64,000 nucleotides of DNA, taken from contig NZ_AP025483.1 in NCBI RefSeq assembly GCF_024347455.1, forward strand, positions 310,001 through 374,000, given 5' to 3'. A program made the translations under genes and the position numbers. Of the stretch, positions 39,977-48,738 are shown in pieces (position 1 is the stretch's first letter; each line of letters opens with the position of its first letter). The notes under the pieces were generated by a model. The model saw only the letters and a program-made list of their open reading frames with translations, was not told the origin of the DNA and searched no databases. The stretch comes from Vibrio echinoideorum. GTDB taxonomy: Bacteria; Pseudomonadota; Gammaproteobacteria; Enterobacterales; Vibrionaceae.

Positions 39977-40267
39977 TTAAGTGATCTTTACAGGAGGGGA
40001 ACGAGCTAAATAAGCGAAATACAAACGCTGCAACGAACTTACTGGTTCTGTTATGGCGACAGTAAACTCTGAATGAAACTCTGGAATCTGTGGGAGTGAG
40101 TGTGCCGTGATGAATTGGTTTATCGAAAACAGCTCACAATGATGTGAAGTATGATGTTCTGGGTCGATGTCCACCATGTGGGTGGCTGCTAGCACGCTTA
40201 GCAAGAGCATGAGCCCTAGCAAGAAGCCTGTTTTGCGTTTCACATTGTTAGGTGTGTTTTGCCACAT
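39977..40267 (-). CDS. Small His-containing DUF2607-like protein, first gene of zinc operon
   Basis: A 96-residue protein with a hydrophobic N-terminal segment (about 13-30, GFLLGLMLLLSVLAATHM) that could be an anchor or signal, followed by a possible metal site DPEHHTSHHCE. I recall it as DUF2607. It lies 42 bp before zrgA and 35 bp after the Zur-like operator, so it is probably the promoter-proximal gene of the operon and one of the five components. Function unknown. Confidence 0.65.
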   Translation of the reverse strand: MWQNTPNNVKRKTGFLLGLMLLLSVLAATHMVDIDPEHHTSHHCELFSINQFITAHSLPQIPEFHSEFTVAITEPVSSLQRLYFAYLARSPPVKIT

Positions 40268-40289
40268 GAGGATAATTAACCACAGAATT

Positions 40290-40325
40290 AAAAAAGGATA
40301 CTGTTATAATATAACAATATCCTTT
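40290..40325 (-). promoter_or_regulatory. Zur operator that can also act as ytfJ terminator
   Basis: The core TGTTATA-A-TATAACA (40302-40316) is a perfect 7-1-7 palindrome of the Zur type. It is nested in a longer inverted repeat (AAAGGATA at 40293-40300 and TATCCTTT at 40318-40325). On the minus strand the arms are followed by a T run (complement of 40290-40295), so the RNA copy looks like a terminator for ytfJ, which ends at 40358. The DNA copy is well placed to repress the zinc operon starting at 40267. Confidence 0.8.
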
Positions 40326-40357
40326 GGTCAGGTCTCGAAAAAGACGCGAATATCTAA

Positions 40358-40909
40358 TTAAAGACTCGCTTTAATCAGCTCAACGACTTGAACGACTTCT
40401 GATTCATTGAGTGCGCCTTCTTTAACAAACAAAATTTCACCTTGTTTGTCCTGAACGATGATCGCTGAGCTTTCTTCTTTTAAAGCCCATGCTGAAGCTA
40501 CCGTTCCGTCTTCATCTAGCACCATAGAAGACCATGGAAACTCTTCTTTGCTGCTTTCGGCTGATGATTTAACAAAAGACCCAGTCCCCCAAATAGCATC
40601 ATCTTGGTTGATGATGGTGGTGGTTTGGTAGCTGTCTTCTGAGAATTTCGATGCTGTAATTGCAGCCATCAGTGGTGCGTTGAGCTCTTTAGAGCTGCTG
40701 CGGCCAGCGATAGCTTGAACGACGCGAACTTTTCCTAGGAGATCATTGGTTGCCCAAGCTTGATATCCTGTTTTACCGTCGTTTAGGACAATTTCACCAT
40801 AATTGCTAACATCGACAGCAGGTAAAGAAGTGCCTACGGATAGATTATGAGCATTGGCGAAGAGTGGAGAGGCTGCGGCTAAAAAAGCCAGTAGAGTTTT
40901 GTTTTTCAT
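40358..40909 (-). CDS. ytfJ: YtfJ-family periplasmic protein
   Basis: A protein with a signal peptide (MKNKTLLAFLAAASPLFANA) and a thioredoxin-like YtfJ domain (LLGKVRVVQAIAGRSSSKE, DDAIWGTGSFVKSS, EESSAIIVQDKQG). It has 182 residues from the chosen ATG at 40909; an upstream ATG at 40939 would put ten polar residues before the signal peptide, so it is less likely. The CXXC of true thioredoxins is absent. Function unknown in E. coli as well. Neighbours ytfK, msrA and tamAB match the E. coli ytf region. Confidence 0.88.
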   Translation of the reverse strand: MKNKTLLAFLAAASPLFANAHNLSVGTSLPAVDVSNYGEIVLNDGKTGYQAWATNDLLGKVRVVQAIAGRSSSKELNAPLMAAITASKFSEDSYQTTTIINQDDAIWGTGSFVKSSAESSKEEFPWSSMVLDEDGTVASAWALKEESSAIIVQDKQGEILFVKEGALNESEVVQVVELIKASL

Positions 40910-41005
40910 TATATTTTTGTTCCGCTTATTGGTTTGCATTGGAAGTATAATATGAAATCTGAAAAATGCCTCTTTAACTTTTTTATCGTACGGTGTAGAA
41001 ATAAG

Positions 41006-41033
41006 TTGCGAGCTTGTTACTAAAAGGTATAAT
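41006..41033 (+). promoter_or_regulatory. Candidate ytfK promoter
   Basis: A -35 TTGCGA (41006-41011), 16-nt spacer and perfect -10 TATAAT (41028-41033) predict a transcript start near 41040 and a 120-nt leader. The leader contains the 18-bp perfect palindrome TGAACAAAGCTTTGTTCA (41103-41120). Confidence 0.6.
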
Positions 41034-41161
41034 GCGACAGTATCAGGGTAAACAATAGATTATCTTGCTATTAGCTAACGGATTTAGCTATAAAATGTGC
41101 TTTGAACAAAGCTTTGTTCAGGGGAACCGCTGTTGTACTCAAATGGAATTGAGGTTGTATT

Positions 41162-41362
41162 ATGTTAAGAGAATTTTCTACTTACCGTCCACGTCAGGTG
41201 GCGCGTTTCGTTAAAGTCCTATTCAAAGGCCAGTTTGCTATTGAAGGTGTCGGAGAGTTTCGCTTCGACCAAGGCAAGGTGCTTCTTCCTGAAGTTTCAG
41301 ACAAACAAAAGCTCACTATTTTTAAAGAAGTTAACGGCACGATTGCTGCGTTGCCGGTGTAA
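41162..41362 (+). CDS. ytfK: YtfK (DUF1107) small regulatory protein
   Basis: A 66-residue cytoplasmic protein close to E. coli YtfK (RQVARFVKVLFKGQFAIEGVGEF, FDQGKVLLPEV). E. coli YtfK binds SpoT and tilts it toward (p)ppGpp synthesis during phosphate or fatty-acid starvation. Whether the Vibrio protein does the same is inferred. Own promoter, a long leader and a strong terminator mark it as monocistronic. Confidence 0.9.
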   Translation: MLREFSTYRPRQVARFVKVLFKGQFAIEGVGEFRFDQGKVLLPEVSDKQKLTIFKEVNGTIAALPV

Positions 41363-41404
41363 CTGACACTTATCGATTTGTCTCATACAAAATAAACTAC
41401 AACG

Positions 41405-41435
41405 AAAAAGGGCTTCTTAATGGAAGCCCTTTTTT
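41405..41435 (+). terminator. Terminator after ytfK (bidirectional)
   Basis: AAAAGGGCTTC and GAAGCCCTTTT, with a TTAATG loop and T runs on both strands. It can also serve msrA, which ends at 41471 on the minus strand. Confidence 0.9.
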
Positions 41436-41470
41436 AATGGGTGTCGTTTTAGTTTGCGGCCTAGCACTAT

Positions 41471-42100
41471 TTATTGTGGAGGGAAACACACACCCGTTCC
41501 ACCTAAACCACAGTAGCCATTAGGATTTTTTGCTAGATACTGCTGGTGGTACGTTTCGGCAAAAAAATATTTTCCAGCAGGGAGAACTTCTGTTGTGATC
41601 TCGTTGCCTAAAGACTCAGTCATTGCTCTTTGATATTCATGTCGAGATTGCTCAGCGATAGCTTGTTGTTCTTCACTAAAGGTGTAGATAGCGGAGCGAT
41701 ATTGAGTGCCTAAATCATTGCCTTGACGCATACCTTGAGTCGGGTCGTGACGTTCCCAGAAGGTCTCAAGTATTCGTGCTAAAGACGTTTGCTCACTATC
41801 AAAAATGACACGAACAACTTCGGTATGGCCTGTTTGCCCACTACATACTTGCTCATAGGTTGGATTGACTGTGTATCCACCTGCGTAGCCTACGGATGTA
41901 GAAATTACGCCATCTAATTGCCACAACAGTCGCTCTGCTCCCCAGAAGCAGCCCATACCAAGTAGGACTTCTTGTTGGGAACCCGTTGGAGTATCGAGTA
42001 AGTCGGTTTGATTGAGAAAATGGCGCTCAGTAATTCGAATTGGGTCAGCATTGCCCGGTAACGCGGTTGTTGCGGAAACCAGTAGTTGTTTATTTAGCAT
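41471..42100 (-). CDS. msrA: Peptide methionine-S-sulfoxide reductase
   Basis: Repairs oxidised methionine (S epimer) in proteins. It has 209 residues, close to the 212 of E. coli MsrA. The catalytic motif is GMGCFWGAE with Cys51, and the resolving region near the C-terminus is [16 protein letters not shown] chose the ATG at 42100 because AAGGA lies 7 nt before it and the N-terminus [15 protein letters not shown] matches relatives; the frame is open to 42142. It is divergent from tamA, as in E. coli. Confidence 0.95.
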   Translation of the reverse strand: MLNKQLLVSATTALPGNADPIRITERHFLNQTDLLDTPTGSQQEVLLGMGCFWGAERLLWQLDGVISTSVGYAGGYTVNPTYEQVCSGQTGHTEVVRVIFDSEQTSLARILETFWERHDPTQGMRQGNDLGTQYRSAIYTFSEEQQAIAEQSRHEYQRAMTESLGNEITTEVLPAGKYFFAETYHQQYLAKNPNGYCGLGGTGVCFPPQ

Positions 42101-42312
42101 GTTGTATTCCTTTTTGCATACGTTTACCGCGTTAGTTAACATTAGCTCTAGGTTTATATTAACTGTAGGCTCATATTTACTGCGAGTTCATATTGAATAA
42201 GTATTTAAATTAGACCGTGTTATTGCAGTATTTATTACAGACTCAATGTCTTTTTAGCGGTACTATTTCTTTTCACTTCTTAACGTATTGATAACTTCTT
42301 CACCAATTAAAC

Positions 42313-44025
42313 ATGATGAGAAAAACTTTACCAGTTCTGATTGGCACTCTACTGTCATCAACGCTCGCTTTCGCTGACGTTTCCCTTGAGATTAAGGGGC
42401 TTGATGGAGCGCTTGAGGATAATGTTGATGCTTATTTGAGTGCTGTTCCTGAAGAAGAGTATTCAGTTTCGCTTAGGTTTCAATCTCGCTTGGAATCTAT
42501 GATCAAAGAAGCGCTGAATGCGTTAGGTTACTACCAACCTCTAATCACATTTTCTCACTCCGAAGACGACTCTGAATTGACCGTAATGGTTGAGCAAGGG
42601 GAACCCGTTGTTATTTATACCTCAGATATTGTATTGAGCGGTGAAGCCGAAGATGATCCTGATTTTTTAGCGTTGATCGCTAAGAGTCAGCTGTCTAAAG
42701 GTTCAATCCTTAATCATGGTAATTATGATTCTCTGAAATCGTCGATACGTAACCTTGGATTAGCGAAAGGCTATTTCGATGGTGCGTATGAGGTAAGCAA
42801 GCTAGAGGTTGCTCCTGAATTAAACCGTGCTTATGTTCGTCTTCATTATAACAGTGGAATTCGATATCACTTTGGCACCACTCAGGTTACTGGCAGTCAG
42901 ATTAAAGAAGATAAGGTGCAATCGCTTAAACCATTTGAAGACGGTGAACCATACTCGATTACCAAAGTAGGCCAGTACAACCAGAATCTTTCCAATACTG
43001 ATTGGTTCTCTTCTGTCTTTGTTGAGCCTGATTTAAGCCAACTAGGCGAGGGCCGAGAAATTCCGATGAAGGTTAGCCTTGCACCGCAAGCGCGTAATCA
43101 AATCGAAACCGGTATCGGTGTCTCAACTGACCTTGGTGTAAAAGGTACTCTCAAATGGAAGAAGCCTTGGGTTAACGACCGAGGTCATAGCTTCAATAGT
43201 AGCTTGTCGATCTCCAAGCCTGAGCAGACGATTACGGCGACTTATAAAATCCCGCTGGATGATGTGCTTAATGACTACTATCAAGTTAAGTACGGTATGA
43301 AGAACTTGGATAACCGTGATACCAAAAGTTTGGAGTCAAACCTAGCCTTGGAAAGATATTGGCGACTGGATAATGGCTGGCAACGTACGGTGTTCATTCG
43401 GTACTTAATCGAAAACTATGAACAAGGTCTACAAGATGACTTAGCGCAATTTGTGTTGCCTGGTGTGTCGTTTTCTCGAACTCGAACTCGAGGTGGTTCG
43501 ATGCCGATGTGGGGTGATAAACAGAGCATCATGTTTGAGGCAGCTGATGACACCTTGTTGTCTGAAACCAAGGTGGTACGTTTCCAAGGCCAAACTGCGT
43601 GGATTAGGAGTATTGGCAATAATCACCGAGGTTTAGCTCGCCTTCAATTCGGTGGTAACTTTGCCGACGAGTTTGAGAAGCTGTCTCCCTCGCTCAGGTT
43701 CTTTGCTGGTGGTGATAACAGTATCCGTGGTTATGGTTATGAATCAATCTCTCCTAAAGATGAAAGTGGTGCACTAACGGGTGCCAAATTTATCGCAACC
43801 AGTTCACTTGAATACCAATACCGCTTAGTTGGAAATTGGTGGGGCGCGGCTTTCTACGATATTGGTGATGCCTTCAATGACACTCCAGAATGGAAACACG
43901 GTACCGGTGTCGGGGTTCGTTGGGGATCGCCCGTTGGACCTGTTAGTTTAGATTTTGCTTGGGGTCTAGATGCGAAGAAAGGCGATGAGTTCCAACTGCA
44001 CTTTAGTTTAGGGCCAGAATTATGA
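42313..44025 (+). CDS. tamA: Outer-membrane translocation factor TamA
   Basis: Omp85-family protein that works with TamB in outer-membrane protein insertion and phospholipid transport. It has 570 residues, with a signal peptide (cleavage near residue 21, LAFA-DV), three POTRA domains (about 22-265) and a C-terminal 16-strand barrel with FFAGGDNSIRGYGYESISP. ATG at 42316 is an equal alternative, and there is no strong ribosome binding site. It overlaps tamB by 4 nt. Confidence 0.95.
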   Translation: MMRKTLPVLIGTLLSSTLAFADVSLEIKGLDGALEDNVDAYLSAVPEEEYSVSLRFQSRLESMIKEALNALGYYQPLITFSHSEDDSELTVMVEQGEPVVIYTSDIVLSGEAEDDPDFLALIAKSQLSKGSILNHGNYDSLKSSIRNLGLAKGYFDGAYEVSKLEVAPELNRAYVRLHYNSGIRYHFGTTQVTGSQIKEDKVQSLKPFEDGEPYSITKVGQYNQNLSNTDWFSSVFVEPDLSQLGEGREIPMKVSLAPQARNQIETGIGVSTDLGVKGTLKWKKPWVNDRGHSFNSSLSISKPEQTITATYKIPLDDVLNDYYQVKYGMKNLDNRDTKSLESNLALERYWRLDNGWQRTVFIRYLIENYEQGLQDDLAQFVLPGVSFSRTRTRGGSMPMWGDKQSIMFEAADDTLLSETKVVRFQGQTAWIRSIGNNHRGLARLQFGGNFADEFEKLSPSLRFFAGGDNSIRGYGYESISPKDESGALTGAKFIATSSLEYQYRLVGNWWGAAFYDIGDAFNDTPEWKHGTGVGVRWGSPVGPVSLDFAWGLDAKKGDEFQLHFSLGPEL

Positions 44026-47000
44026 TCAAAGTGATGGGCAAATGCATTAAATGGACGTCGATTTCGTTGACGTCTATTTTGCTGTTGTTGATAGCCCTGC
44101 TCGGTTTTGTTTTGTTCACCAATCCAGGGTTGAACACAGTGCTATGGGGCGCTGAAAAAGCATTGCCACAACTTAAAGTGGAAAGTACCAAAGGGGCTTT
44201 GTTCCCAAGCTTTACGCTTAATAATGTTCAGTTTAAAGATGCCAGCTTGCATATCGACACCAAGGTTCAAAAGCTGAACTTGGCTATTAATCCTCGTTGT
44301 TTACTCGACCCTAAATTGTGTGTCGACCGCTTAGCGATTCAAGGTTTGGACTTCGCATTCACGGAATTGCCTCCAGCCTCTGCAGAAGAAACAGAACCGA
44401 CTCCGCCAGTGACATCGGTGAAAACACCGCTGCCTATAGTTATTAACCGTATCTCTTTGTCTGATATTAAGTTGAATATCTTAGGCCATGAAATTGAGTG
44501 GAGCCTGTTCTCAACAGCTTTGAGCATGCAAGGTGAAAAGCTGACAGTATCGCCGACTTTGTTGAATGATCTCAGAATTAAGCTCGCTGAGTCGACAGAA
44601 AAGACACAAGCTGAAATTGTGGAACCAGAACAGACGGTTAAAACAGCGATTGAGTTACCTGAAGTCTGGATTCCTTTGCAGATCGTGCTCGAACGTTTTG
44701 ACCTTAACCGTTTCACCTTAGATCAAGAAACCCCAATTGTAGTGAACCACCTTGGGCTAGAAGCTCGAGCAGGTAAACATACGGTCGATGTTTCTACTCT
44801 AGAGCTTGATATGCCACAAGCAAGCGCTAACCTTGCGGCTAAGGTTGAGCTTAAAGGTGGCTACCCGTTAGATCTTTCTTTAGATGCTTTAGTGAAAGAA
44901 ACCGACCTCGCTGGTCAGAAGTTATCGCTGAAAGCACAAGGTAGCGTGGCCAAGCTAAGCCTAGATTCTCAGTTTTCTGAATTGATTGAGGCAAAGCTGT
45001 CTGGGGATATTCAACCTTTAGAGCCAACTCTGCCATTTGACCTTCTTTTAGAAGATGGTCAAGCGCAATGGCCTCTGGCAGGTAAAAGTGACTACCAAAC
45101 TGCAATTGAGCGGTTTAAGGCTGATGGTTCATTAGATGGTTTCCATGTACAGCTTAAGGGAGACGCTGATGGTAAGGATATTCCTGCATTAGCTATTGAC
45201 CTAAAGGGCAAAGGCACGACGGAACAGATTGAGCTTGAACGACTCAAATTAAACACTCTGGGAGGGGAGCTTAATGGTGTGGTTAAAGCGAATTGGAAAG
45301 AGCTCGTTAACTGGCAGGCTGAGATTACGTTACAAGATATTCAGCCAGGATTACAGTGGCCGGAAGCAGAAGGCAAGATTAGCGGAAGCCTAGTCACTTC
45401 TGGTGAACTAACAGAAGTAGGTGGTTGGGCGATTGAACTGCCTAAGCTGGATATTGAAGGAATCTTGCGAGAATACCCTCTGGATATCGAGGGGCAGTTA
45501 TCTGCGTCTGACCGCAGTGCAAGCGGCGAACCTAAGCTGAAAACCAGTGGCTTGAGTTTAGCTCACGGTGACAACTCGATAAAGGCACAGGGGCAGCTTG
45601 ATAAACAATGGGATATGAGCGTTGCAATTAACCTTCCTCAATTAGCGAAAAGCGTTCCTGAACTGAAAGGTACAGTGATTGGCGATATTAATTTAAGCGG
45701 ACCTTTCAAAGAGCCGGATATCGACCTTTCTCTTAACGTCGATCGTGTAGATTGGAACAATGAAGCCACATTAGAATCATTGTCTCTTCGTGGTTCTGTT
45801 ACTCCATTACCAGCGCCTCAGGCCGATCTGGTATTGAAAGCGAATAACCTAACCTATCAAGATCAAAAGGTTGAAAGTATTGGGTTAACGGTGAACGGTG
45901 GTGAGAAGAAGCATACAGTGACACTTGATGTGATATCCGACATCGTGTCTACAAGCTTAGCTATTTCCGGTGAATTGATTCAAAAACCTTCTCTTATTTG
46001 GGATGGGTCGTTAGACAGAGTCAAAATTACCACTCAGCAAGGACCTTGGGTGTTAGAACAACCTGTCTCGATTAAGGCGGATGTTGACAAGCAGTTTGCT
46101 GATGTACAAGCACATTGTTGGAAGCAATCTGGTTCGAGTGTGTGTCTGGATGAAGATGTTCGTGTTGGAAAGTCGGGTGAGGTGAGATTGGCGATCAACC
46201 AATTCGACTTCGAACAGATTAAAGCTTTTGTCCCTAAAGAGACACAACTACAGGGCTTAGTGAATGCCGCGGTTCATGCTAAGTGGTCAGAACAAGGTGA
46301 GCCAGAAGTTACGGTTAGCGTCGATATGCCGAAAGGTCAGGTTGTTCAGCAAGTCGGAGAGCCAATCACGCTGGGTTGGGAAAGTATTGCATTGAATGCT
46401 CAGTTGAAAGACAACCAACTGAACGCCGACTTTAAACTGGATGTATCTGATAATGGCGACCTGTCTGGCACAGTATCGTTACCGGATATTCTCGCTGAAG
46501 ATAAAATGGTCGATGCGGCAATTAATCTGACAACGTTCCATCTAGATTTCTTACAACCGATTCTTGGCGAATATAGCTTATTGAAGGCCGATCTTGAGAG
46601 TGATTTAAAAGTAAAAGGCTCTTTGATGCATCCTCAGGTCTTCGGTCAATTCTCTGTGGCTGGGATTCAAGTCAAGGGTGATGTAACGCCTGTTGATGTG
46701 AAAGATGGTCGTATTGATCTCGACTTTGATGGTTACAGCGCGAAGCTTGATGCGAATGTCGAAACTCCGGATGGTCATCTTGATATCGAGGGTTCTGGGG
46801 ATTGGCAGGATCTTCAAGCGTGGCGATCAAAAGTCCGAATCTTTGCAGACGAATTGATGGTCGATGTTCCACCGATGGTTAAGGTTAAAGTTGTTCCTGA
46901 CATGACCATTGATGTCACTCCAAAGTTGGCCAAAATAACGGGCGACATTAAATTGCCTTGGGGACGAATTTTGGTTGAAGATTTACCGCCTTCGGCTATC

Positions 47001-47774
47001 GGCGTTTCTTCTGATCAGATCATTTTAAATAAAGACCTCAAACCTGAGACTGAATCGACGATCCCATTTGATGTTGTAACCAATATTAATATCTCGATAG
47101 GGGATGACTTTAAACTTTCTGCTTTTGGCTTAGAAGGTGATTTAGTCGGTAAGTTGAATGTAGCTCAAAAAGATCAAGGCCCATTTATCACAGGTGAAGT
47201 GAATATCGTGGATGGTACTTATCAATCATTCGGGCAAGATCTCTTGATCGAAGAGGGTAAAATCCTGATGAATGGACCTCCAGATCAGCCATACGTGGCA
47301 ATAAATGCGATTCGTAACCCGGATAATACTCAAGATGATGTGACTGCAGGTATTCGAGTTACAGGCCCTGCGACAGAGCCAACCATCGAGATTTATTCTG
47401 ATCCTGCCATGCCACAAGCCAACGCGCTGTCTTATATTTTACGTGGTCAAGATATCGATGGAGAGTCGAGTGGTTCTATGACGACTACGTTAATTGGTTT
47501 GAGCTTAGCGAAGAGCGGTAAGGTCGTTGGTGAAATCGGCGAAGCCTTTGGTGTACAGGATTTACAACTGGACACAGCAGGCTCTGGGGATGACTCTCAG
47601 GTTACGGTAAGTGGCTATATTCTCCCAGGTTTACAGGTGAAATATGGTGTGGGTATCTTTAACTCGTTAGGCGAGTTTACCGTTCGTTATCGATTGATGC
47701 AGGATCTCTACGTGGAAGCCGTATCTGGTCTCGATAGTGCAGTGGATCTTCTTTATCAATTTGAATTTGAGTAA
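44022..47774 (+). CDS. tamB: Inner-membrane AsmA-like protein TamB
   Basis: A 1250-residue protein with one N-terminal membrane segment (about 13-33) and a very long beta-helical periplasmic region that ends in the TamB (DUF490) domain (about 900-1250). It bridges the periplasm to TamA. TamB and its relatives YhdP and YdbH move phospholipids to the outer membrane. The conserved end includes QANALSYILRGQDIDG and LPGLQVKYGVGIFNSLGEF. Start overlaps the tamA stop (ATGA). Confidence 0.95.
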   Translation: MIKVMGKCIKWTSISLTSILLLLIALLGFVLFTNPGLNTVLWGAEKALPQLKVESTKGALFPSFTLNNVQFKDASLHIDTKVQKLNLAINPRCLLDPKLCVDRLAIQGLDFAFTELPPASAEETEPTPPVTSVKTPLPIVINRISLSDIKLNILGHEIEWSLFSTALSMQGEKLTVSPTLLNDLRIKLAESTEKTQAEIVEPEQTVKTAIELPEVWIPLQIVLERFDLNRFTLDQETPIVVNHLGLEARAGKHTVDVSTLELDMPQASANLAAKVELKGGYPLDLSLDALVKETDLAGQKLSLKAQGSVAKLSLDSQFSELIEAKLSGDIQPLEPTLPFDLLLEDGQAQWPLAGKSDYQTAIERFKADGSLDGFHVQLKGDADGKDIPALAIDLKGKGTTEQIELERLKLNTLGGELNGVVKANWKELVNWQAEITLQDIQPGLQWPEAEGKISGSLVTSGELTEVGGWAIELPKLDIEGILREYPLDIEGQLSASDRSASGEPKLKTSGLSLAHGDNSIKAQGQLDKQWDMSVAINLPQLAKSVPELKGTVIGDINLSGPFKEPDIDLSLNVDRVDWNNEATLESLSLRGSVTPLPAPQADLVLKANNLTYQDQKVESIGLTVNGGEKKHTVTLDVISDIVSTSLAISGELIQKPSLIWDGSLDRVKITTQQGPWVLEQPVSIKADVDKQFADVQAHCWKQSGSSVCLDEDVRVGKSGEVRLAINQFDFEQIKAFVPKETQLQGLVNAAVHAKWSEQGEPEVTVSVDMPKGQVVQQVGEPITLGWESIALNAQLKDNQLNADFKLDVSDNGDLSGTVSLPDILAEDKMVDAAINLTTFHLDFLQPILGEYSLLKADLESDLKVKGSLMHPQVFGQFSVAGIQVKGDVTPVDVKDGRIDLDFDGYSAKLDANVETPDGHLDIEGSGDWQDLQAWRSKVRIFADELMVDVPPMVKVKVVPDMTIDVTPKLAKITGDIKLPWGRILVEDLPPSAIGVSSDQIILNKDLKPETESTIPFDVVTNINISIGDDFKLSAFGLEGDLVGKLNVAQKDQGPFITGEVNIVDGTYQSFGQDLLIEEGKILMNGPPDQPYVAINAIRNPDNTQDDVTAGIRVTGPATEPTIEIYSDPAMPQANALSYILRGQDIDGESSGSMTTTLIGLSLAKSGKVVGEIGEAFGVQDLQLDTAGSGDDSQVTVSGYILPGLQVKYGVGIFNSLGEFTVRYRLMQDLYVEAVSGLDSAVDLLYQFEFE

Positions 47775-47847
47775 ATCAATTTGAATTCGAGTTGCTGAGG
47801 TTTCATTCATTGGTCGGCATGCAAATCGAAAGGATTATGGGGTATTT

Positions 47848-48204
47848 ATGCAGCATCTTGTTTTTGTATATGGAACGTTGAGACAAGGTCAATCGAACCA
47901 CCACTATTTGCAGCAATGCGAGTACTTAGGCAGGTTTGATACACCACAAAGTTATGCTCTTTTTGACTTAGTTGCTTATCCAGCGATGATTCTTGGAAAG
48001 AAAAGTGTCGTTGGTGAGGTCTATATCATTAACGACGAAGTTTTGGCGTCGCTCGATCGGCTAGAAGATGTTCCGATTGAGTATCGTCGCGAGCAAATAG
48101 AGACTATATTTGGATTAGCATGGGTATATTTGTATCAGCTTGATCTAACAGCTAATAAAGAAATACTTTCGGGTGACTGGTGTAAGCGAAGCAACTCGCT
48201 ATAG
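47848..48204 (+). CDS. ytfP: YtfP, gamma-glutamylcyclotransferase-like protein
   Basis: A 118-residue protein with the GGCT/AIG2-like fold signature FVYGTLRQGQSNHHYL near the start and EVYIINDEVLASLDRLEDVP. The conserved acidic catalytic position of GGCT enzymes would be in the LDRLE region. Substrate unknown. It lies 73 bp after tamB, matching the tamA-tamB-ytfP order of E. coli. Confidence 0.9.
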   Translation: MQHLVFVYGTLRQGQSNHHYLQQCEYLGRFDTPQSYALFDLVAYPAMILGKKSVVGEVYIINDEVLASLDRLEDVPIEYRREQIETIFGLAWVYLYQLDLTANKEILSGDWCKRSNSL

Positions 48205-48285
48205 TAAATGAACTACTGAAAGCATTCTGACGTAATAGCTAACAGTCTTAATGTACAGGCTAGTCTTTTCCATCAGGAGGAAATT

Positions 48286-48645
48286 ATGAAATATCTATTA
48301 TTGGTACTATCATTATCGCTATTTGGTTGTGTGCAAACTCCACCACCACCGACATCAATGAACACGACCGATTGGCAGAGCTTTGGTGAAGAAAGGGCAC
48401 TCAAAGGAAAAACAAAGCAGAGTGAAATGAGCTTGGCTGAAGCAGCCTCATCACCATCGATTGATGCAAATTTATATGCAGCATACGGGCAAGGTTATGA
48501 AGTCGGTAAAACTCAGTATTGTTCTCAAAACCCAAGAGCTTTAGGGCGCCGTGGTGAGACTTACCTCGGGATTTGCGATGATGTCGATAAATGGTTCCGT
48601 TTCAACTTTGAACGGGGCGCAGAATCGAAGTTTGAAATTCGATAA
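48286..48645 (+). CDS. DUF2799 lipoprotein
   Basis: A 119-residue lipoprotein (lipobox LFGC, Cys15). The mature region contains DWQSFGEERALKGKTKQS and YAAYGQGYEVGKTQYCS, typical of DUF2799 as I recall it. Function unknown. AGGAGGA before the start is strong. It is followed by the perfect 28-bp inverted repeat. Confidence 0.78.
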   Translation: MKYLLLVLSLSLFGCVQTPPPPTSMNTTDWQSFGEERALKGKTKQSEMSLAEAASSPSIDANLYAAYGQGYEVGKTQYCSQNPRALGRRGETYLGICDDVDKWFRFNFERGAESKFEIR

Positions 48646-48660
48646 TACTGTCTCGCGCTT

Positions 48661-48719
48661 AAATAGCGTCACTAAAAAAGCCAGCATCTGTGATGCTGGC
48701 TTTTTTAGTGACGCTATTT
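48661..48719. terminator. Bidirectional terminator with a 28-bp perfect inverted repeat
   Basis: The two arms (48661-48688 and 48692-48719) are perfect complements around the loop TGT. The inner stem GCCAGCATC/GATGCTGGC has T6 on either strand and is an ordinary bidirectional terminator between the convergent DUF2799 and fbp genes. The symmetry continues a further 19 bp beyond it (AGTGACGCTATTT), which a terminator does not need. Confidence 0.92.
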
Positions 48720-48738
48720 CGAGAAATAAGCGAGAGAA

